From NCBI GenBank assembly GCA_050084985.1, contig JBITNC010000001.1, positions 92,752,001 through 92,816,000 on the forward strand: DNA of 64,000 bases. Direction: 5' to 3'. This DNA is from Nageia nagi. Lineage: Eukaryota > Pinophyta. The notes below the pieces were generated by a model. That model saw nothing but the letters and a program-made list of their open reading frames with translations. It was not told the origin of the DNA and made no database searches. The position numbers were made by a program, and so were the translations under genes. Positions 57,548 to 64,000 of the stretch are shown here, in pieces (the stretch's first letter is position 1; the number at the start of each line of letters is the position of its first letter).

Positions 57548-57552
57548 TACTT

Positions 57553-58780
57553 CATAAAAAGACCAATGAGACGGAAAACAAACCTCACATGGTGAAAATA
57601 ATCTTTATGGTGGTATGTATAAATTCACATATTTAGGAATGATATTAATTAAGGGTCACCATCAAGGGATGATAAAAAGAACCAAGCTCATAAAGAGAAA
57701 CCATGTTGATAGAAATGACCAAAGCTAAAGATGAGGGATCATCAAAGAAGTCAAATAGGATGGAAAAATCTGATGAGCTAGGACTAGAATGGTGAAAATA
57801 AATACCAATATCATCAACACCAAAAGATTAATTATGAATGTTAAGGTTGGAAAATTCTTCTTCAATCATTAAGGTTTGGGACCTTTAAAACCAAGGCCCC
57901 TCTTATCATTACCAGCTTGAAAAGTGGCTTGGAAGGCATGGATCATACCTTGCTCAAACTTACCCAACCCATAACCTTACCATTTACAAAATTGAAAATA
58001 TCATCAAATAAAATCTAGACATGATAAGTAATCAATATTAGTACAAAATCTCCCTTTCAAAGGATGATCAAGAGGGACATTAGATTACAAATCAAAACTA
58101 GCATAAATAAACAAATATTATTTGGGATCTTGACCTAAAGGAACAATAGACATAATGGCAATGGGTGCATCCTGAGGTCGACCAAAATCCTTGATTGACT
58201 CAACATGAAATGACACATCCTCAATTAGATATTCCCTTGGACTATAGTTAGTGTATTGCACCAAAATAGGTAATCATCCTTATCTTGAATGGTATGGTCA
58301 AAAGTGGAAACATGACACTCTTCATCTTAGGAAGGTTGAAGTGGCAAATATGAGGATTGATATAGGTCATGAGGTGGTGGAACATGATTATAAGATTATG
58401 GTTGGATAGAATTAAGTTGAGGCTTCTTAACATGAGGTAAAAAACTTGATGACTATGATGATGAAGACTTAGTAGGAGACTTACCATTGGGATGCATAGG
58501 GTAAGGTGCATTGAATGGAAGTAGAGACATGGAAGGTTATGACCTAAGAGATGGATTATAATGAGGATGTAGAGATTGGGGAGTTTATTAACTATAAGAT
58601 TCTTAGTTAGGGTTTTTGTTCACAAGGATAGTGATAGGAAACAAACTCAACATAGAAAATGGATGAAGATCTTGAATAAGGTTGTAATGGCTAAAGGGGG
58701 TCAAGTCCAATGGAATACAATGATTCTTACCACCATATAGATACTTAAAGCAATGTATCAAAGAAGAAACACCATCCATT
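57553..58780 (-). other. Long linker between protease and RT of the right Tat-like element
   Basis: Decayed coding-like sequence on the minus strand without a domain I recognise (for example His/Leu-rich text at 58511-58248). Tat elements normally have a long variable linker here, so its position fits. Confidence 0.5.
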
Positions 58781-59120
58781 TCATCAATTCAAGGTCAAAC
58801 TAAAAGGATGTTATACTGCATCTTTCCCTCAACACCATGGCAAGGTGTATGAACTGATCTCACTTCGACCTTGATAGGAATCATGACTAAACCTAGAGTA
58901 GTAGATAAGGTATTATTGAATGCCCTTATGGCTAGAGTGGGATCACACAAATAAGATAAGGGGATACCAAGATTCTAAAGTGATATTGTAGATACCACAT
59001 TGATAATTGAACCCTCATCAATCATAACTCTCTTAACTCCTTTTCCATCTATGTATGCAACAATGTATATAGCTGGATATTTCTTAGATGATTTTGGAGA
59101 TTGATACATCTCATCCATGC
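58781..59120 (-). pseudogene. Aspartic protease of the right Tat-like element
   Basis: Minus-strand: KKYPAIYIVAYIDGKGVKRV (59090-59035) and MIDEGSIINVVSTISL (59034-58985), where the DxG active site is DEG; then PLSYLCDPTLAIRAFNNTLS (58965-58905), VMIPIKVEVRSVHTPCHGV (58890-58835) and MQYNILLV. This is the protease arrangement of Tat elements. It would process the polyprotein. Stops occur between blocks. Confidence 0.8.
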
Positions 59121-60050
59121 ACAAAAATCCACAAAGGTACTAGGATCATCATTATATAGCTTAATTATCCTAAGTATATAATTTAAGGAACCTTAATGAG
59201 CCTTAGATTATTATTATGAATCCCATAAGAATAACTTAGTAGGAGTTAATCTCAATTGCTACTCTAACTATTTTGAATTCTAATAGATATTCTAGAAGAT
59301 TGAGATGAAACCTAGATGTTTATTGGTTGTGCAAGTTTTCTATGCTATGGTATCTTGAGGTGTGTTGCTCTCTCACCTACCCTCCCTATACAGGTAGCAA
59401 CATGAAATGATCAATGCCCATACCAAAAAACTTAATGGGTAAAGGACCCCAATGTGTGACTTGTCTTGAGGTAGAAGCCATGGTGCTCACTTGGTTCACC
59501 TTAGGACCATGTCTTGGAAAAGGATTTTGGTATACCCCAAGTCCCTATTAGGTTAAGCTTGTGGAGCTCCCATGGAAACATAACCATCATCAATCAATCT
59601 TTGAATGTTGGCTATCAAGGTTTGACACTTATTAGTAGCATGCCCTTATTGGCAATGTAAAGAACAAAACTCATCTTATTTATACCATTGTGTACATAGA
59701 ACATTATAATTTACTTGTATTACCTTATGAAGTGTAAGTAGCCTTGCATCTAGAAGCCTCTTGAGTATGTCTTCTATGGACTCTGATAATGGTGTCCAAT
59801 TTCTCTACTATTGCTAAGGTTGTTTAGGTGGTCTAGGATGTCTCACTTGATTGTTACCTTGATTAGATTAATTACTTTGATTTGTTTGGTTACCTTGATT
59901 TTACTACCCTTGATTAGATTGATTATAGTGTCCCTAATTTGGTTGTTGATACTAATTCCTTGACTGATTATTTCTTTATCTAGGATAAGATAATTAGAGA
60001 ATCAATTTTGGTTGATTATTTCTTTATCTAGGACAAGATAATTAAATAAT
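59121..60050 (-). pseudogene. gag C-terminal region of the right Tat-like element
   Basis: Between capsid and protease. Minus-strand pieces include a CQTLIANIQRLIDDGYVSMG-like stretch near 59640-59580, the conserved Cys/His then IQDLID block at the end of Tat gag, and a Gln/Asn-rich stretch (59840-60000) encoded by short NQ-type repeats. Two 32-bp direct repeats with one mismatch (59965-59996, 60013-60044, period 48) lie at its upstream end. Confidence 0.6.
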
Positions 60051-61790
60051 TTATTGCACTTGGTTGACCACATATGTAACTTGGTTTGCTTGAAATCTAG
60101 ATGAGGTTGTATTAGGATTACCTCCATTATTATGAGTCTTTTGAGCATTATTATTATCCTTATTTTTGAGATTTATCTCTCCCTCTTCAATCTTCACTTC
60201 TTTAATGATTTTTACTTGAGATAAAGCATCTTCAAAGATAAGGTGCCTTTGAATTTGCAAGATATAAGAGATGTGTTTCTTGCAACTCCTAGAGAATATC
60301 TTAACCAATCCTCTCAAGGAAAGCTATAAGTCATGTTGGTTATAGCCATTCTCCAATAGGACACATAATCTAATATAGATTCAACATCAAATTGGGATAA
60401 CTTACTCAAATCCATAATGGAATCTCTATTTCTTATGTTTATCCCAAAGTGATCTAAGAACTGATTAGCTAACTGTTCAAAAGAGAAGATGCTATGATGC
60501 AGCAACTTGTTATACCAATCCAAGGCTTGACCCACCAAAGTCATAGGAAGGGTCCTCAACATGAGAATGTCATAATTAGCTATGATTTATCAAGAATACT
60601 TGAAGTTCCTTAGATGCTCTCTAGGATCCTCTTTACCTTTAAACTTATCCATATTTGTTGATCAAATTGCTAGGTGCCATGGGTTCTTGTTGATAGGAAA
60701 AATAATTTGGTCATCCATACCAACTTAGGGAGGGGTTGCAATCCTCAATACTTGTGGATTAACACTTACCTTTTAATCATGATTAGGGACCAAAAATTAT
60801 GCAAATTATTTAGCTTTTTGAAGCCTATAACACTTCTTAAATATTTGGGATCTCTCCTCATCATCATGGTGAGGAGTGCATGATGGTAGTATAGGGGGGA
60901 GGGGGTTTAACATGTGGCTATGAAGATTGAACCAAAGGGTCCACATGAGATATTAATGGAGCTTGAGGCAAGGTTAATGAAACTTGTTGATCTTGACCAT
61001 GAGGCCAAGGAGGAGGAATAATAATAAAATGATTTATTCTTCCCAACTCATCATTATGGACACTCATATTATGTAATATGGTGGTAAGAGAATTAGGAGG
61101 TTCACGGGGTGGAGGATCAATGGAAGAGGAAGGCATGTTGGACAATGGAGGATTTTCATAACCAGGATCATGATGGTAAATGATACTATAAGGATCAAGA
61201 ATGGAAAACATGTTTGGGTTATGGAGAGAAGTTGCCATAGTTACAACATGCAAAAAATAAAGAGGAGACAAAGGTCATGACACCCCTATCTCCTCTTCCA
61301 AAGGAGGTGGTAGATTGGTGAAGGGTTGACTTTCCATGTTAGCAACAAGAGGATATGGAGGCCTAAAACACAAAGGTTTTTTAGCCCTAAATTTTTGGAA
61401 AATATCTTGGATATGAGTATAACTCAAAATGAGTTGTTCCTCAATAGGAGGGTCATCATGAATAATATCCACATGTTGTGGAGAAATAACATCACCATAT
61501 AAGGGATTCTTACATAGACTTGCTTGCACATCTTTATGAAATTATGGATCCTTTTTATGGGAAGATATGAAAACATGTTATGTGAATAAGGAGGAATATG
61601 AGAGGGTTGTGTCTCATGAAGTTCAAATGCCTAATACATGTGGGGTGAAGGAGGTTGAGAAGGTGGATTGGATTATGAAGATCTAGTTTGTCTAGCTTTA
61701 ATTTGTGCCCTAGTTTCAAGTGTATTATGTGATTCACCTTCCATATTAGGAACACAAATAAAGATTTAAACAAACAAAGTCACATAAATC
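60051..61790 (-). pseudogene. gag of the right Tat-like element
   Basis: Minus-strand: a long Pro/His/Ser-rich N-terminal part (61529-60918), then MLRTLPMTLVGQALDWYNKL (60562-60503), FSFEQLANQFLDHFGINIRN (near 60480-60425), the capsid core of Tat gag, then LSQFDVESILDYVSYW (60395-60345), and EDALSQVKIIKEVKIEEGEI (60235-60175). Gag forms the particle shell. Stops and frameshifts occur between frames. It starts just downstream of the PBS. Confidence 0.85.
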
Positions 61791-61795
61791 AAAAT

Positions 61796-61810
61796 GCCCC
61801 AATGGTGCCA
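61796..61810 (-). other. Primer-binding site of the right Tat-like element
   Basis: Minus strand TGGCACCATTGGGGC, six bases from the LTR, the same type as at 16292-16307. It fits a decayed TGGCGCC-type PBS; tRNA not assigned. Confidence 0.65.
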
Positions 61811-61816
61811 CACAAG

Positions 61817-64000
61817 TGAAAGCAAAGAAACATAAAGCCTAAACTTTTGTTACAATCTTCTTAGTGAATGCAAAATTAAGGCACACAACCCTAATATGAT
61901 CTCAAGACATCCTTCCTATATGCAAGATAGCAATAGTGTGGAATATATCAATGATAATTATCTTATATAATCTCTTCTTATTCAATTAGGAATATTATAT
62001 TTTTAATGAGGCAAATTTTTAAGCAACTTACAAATTCTGACTCTTATTAATTTTCCCAAAAATAAGTCTAATCAAGCACTTTTAGTTAAGGATCAATCTC
62101 TTGGGGTGTAGATCCTTTTACAAGGGACTCAAGTACATATATTGATTGATCAAAAAATAGAGGGGGGATACCACCTTGGTGATGAAATACAAGTATGGGT
62201 TAGGCCGTGGTGATGAAGTCCATGTACCCTAGATACTCCCTAGGTTTTTGAGAACTTTAAATGCAAGTACAATAAAGCAAATATGTAATGCAACTAAATG
62301 TGTGCAAAATGTAACTAAACTCTTTGAATATTTTCTTTTTTATTTTCAAACCAAAAAAAATATGAATTCAAAATAAAAGCTCTCCCACCCAAGGATGATT
62401 TTGATTTCACTAATGAAGTTAGGAGAACAAAATAAAATAGCTTTTTATCTTCTTTCAATTTTTTCTTTTTATTTTACTTAGAAAAATAAGGGCTAATGAA
62501 ACAAAATAACAATCCTAAAATGCACTCAAAACACAAATCCTAACCTAAAGCACAACAAAAGAGGGGTACTAGCCTAGGAGGTTCCATCTCTAAGCTCTTG
62601 GCATGTTGAATACTTGTAATACACACTTTGATCCTAGTTGGTGTTCTATAGACTAGCTAACAGTACCAACTAGTGGTCGATCAATTAGTCAACTAACCAA
62701 TCATAGTGGTACCTAGAGAATTTCAAAATTTGAATTTGAAAGTACCAAATAAAGCATTAAATGTATAACCCAGTAGTTGAAATGCTGGTAGGGGACTAAT
62801 ACCACCTAATTATAGGGTTGAGAATCTATAACACTTGCAAAAAATGAGAAAATCTAGCTTAAAATCCTAAATAAATCTAACCAATATGACTTAGATTAGC
62901 TAAAAAAGAGGAATCCACTAGCTAGAAATTGACTAATAGTTTCAACATCTAAACCCTAAATAGTATGCTAGAGGTCAGTTAGGCTCTCCTAACTAGTTTG
63001 TAGAGAACTATTTACCGCTATGCTAACTTTTGTACTCCAAAATTTTTAGAGATTCATCCAATATGGGTTAGGAATGTTCCCTTAAAAATTATACCAAGTC
63101 AATACATAGAGGTATTTGAAAACACTGGAAGAAAGGGTCAAAAAAATAAATAAAATAAAGAGAAAGGATGTAAAACCCCCTAGAATTGCATATCTTAGAC
63201 CAAGGGAAGTACCACCATGATCGCCAAATTGTAAACCTCCAAGAAAAGGGGATAAGGGAGACTCCATACTTGGGGTCCCTCCCCTCTAAGAAGGACCTAC
63301 TTTGTAATGTCTAAAACATTACTTGAAATGTGGTTAAATAAATGATAATAAACAAAAATGGAGGGAGATAGGGTTTAGAATATTTTCCTTTTCTTTGTGC
63401 AATACCCACAACTTAAATAACCTACTAATAAGACAAAGGAGAGGCTACTAAGTCCTAGGTCCTTAAAACAATAGTACCATGCAAAGAGAGAGCTAAATGA
63501 ACTTGTACACCCCCCACCTTGAATCAACAAAGAAATAGAAAATGGAATAATGCCTATAATGCAAGCTAGCTTAGGATTAAGATAGATCAACTAAAACAAG
63601 ATTAAACTAAACTATCCTAGCCTAGCCTAAATCTATAATGAACTAGCCTAAAACAACTAGTATTCAACCATGCACCAAAACAATAATGATAACATAAAAA
63701 GGATATATGATTAACCTCATTTTGATGTGTCCTTAATATCCTACAAAAATACTCAATATAATCATTAGAACCATAACAAAAGGCCATGAATATGTTACCC
63801 AAGGTTCCCTTACAAGAAGAGGATAAGAATCCCCTTTTTGTTGCTTTGGAAGTGATGGGTATAGCTCCAAGTGAGAGAATCTTGGCCAAAAGCTCGAATA
63901 GATAGTTCCAAGTATGCATGGAAAATAATAATTCATGGGTTTTCTATTATAAGAGTGAATGAAAGGAGAGGGAACTCTAATTTGAATTGAATTTTATATA
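61817..64000 (-). repeat. 5' LTR of the right Tat-like element (runs off the window)
   Basis: Begins next to the PBS and matches the LTR at 16313-18350 along its length and the truncated 3' LTR at 39806-40425 in its last 620 bp. Its U3 end lies beyond 64000, judging from 40425-40664 by about 240 bp. Confidence 0.75.

Larger units (their letters stand above)
56034..57552 (-). mobile_element. 1.5-kb non-autonomous LTR retrotransposon with TSD TACTT
   Basis: LTRs 56039-56408 and 57208-57547 both run TGTTATGAAC...CCTAACA and are flanked by TACTT (56034-56038, 57548-57552). PBS TGGTATCAGAGC is an exact match to the common initiator tRNA-Met site, and the PPT GAAGGAGAGGGGCA lies beside the 3' LTR. 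The internal part is only 799 bp and codes for no gag or pol enzyme. Near 56520-56420 the minus strand reads DSTWEDEKFL, KYPELL and FFEGEGHV, the end of a chromovirus chromodomain, so the element probably arose by internal deletion of a chromovirus. Confidence 0.95.

Noticed and set aside
1-64000. tRNA, rRNA or snoRNA genes
   Set aside because: The only tRNA-related words found are primer-binding sites beside LTRs. No cloverleaf or rRNA text was recognised by eye.

Overview
This window looks like intergenic DNA from a seed plant with a very large, repeat-filled nuclear genome. It is AT-rich and visibly poor in CpG. I find no intact gene. Almost everything recognisable is a decayed LTR retrotransposon, and nearly all of them lie on the minus strand. 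The only host-gene-like sequence is a broken pentatricopeptide-repeat (PPR) gene that has turned into a tandem array. A gymnosperm fits (giant Tat-like Ty3/gypsy elements, old LTRs, PPR repeats of the MYAKCGRI...LFDKMHD...VSW type), but the sequence alone does not prove the lineage.

Layout. 1-3932: a plus-strand Ty3/gypsy integrase remnant (about 1.12-1.66 kb), a probable minus-strand LTR ending at 2935, and short-period degenerate repeats. 3933-4032: a gap of exactly 100 N. 4033 to about 11980: abnormal sequence swollen with homopolymer runs. Part of it is colinear with the clean sequence at 12.3-15.0 kb, so I read it as poor assembly consensus rather than biology. About 12.0-18.35 kb: 5' part of a Tat-like element on the minus strand (LTR, PBS, gag, tail-like repeats, RT piece). 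18.76-20.48 kb: PPR-derived tandem repeats on the plus strand. 20872-39435: an 18.5-kb Tat-like element with 1.54-kb LTRs and target duplication GGTAG. Its gag is interrupted by a 5.56-kb chromovirus-like element (30581-36138, TSD TTACC). 39.8-64.0 kb: a second giant Tat-like element on the minus strand (5' LTR running off the right end, gag, PR, RT, RNase H, second RNase H, integrase, long 3' region). It contains a 1.5-kb non-autonomous LTR element (56039-57547, TSD TACTT) and a Ty1/copia element (42887-48036) that shares its right LTR with a truncated second copy.

How the parts relate. The nesting gives relative ages: the giant Tat elements came first, and the chromovirus, copia and small LTR elements inserted later. 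Hand-compared LTR pairs differ by roughly 10% (chromovirus) and 6% (small element). Every polyprotein carries stops and frameshifts. Several catalytic residues are lost: RT YIDY in the right-hand Tat element, deletion of the RT palm in the chromovirus, and integrase Glu replaced by Lys in two elements. Nothing here is likely to move on its own.

Most interesting points: the RNase H-like domain placed between protease and RT in the 18.5-kb element; non-gag-pol coding remnants in the 3' regions of both giant elements (one sense, one antisense); the PPR array with a secondary 67-bp unit; the copia shared-LTR dimer; and the corrupted assembly block.
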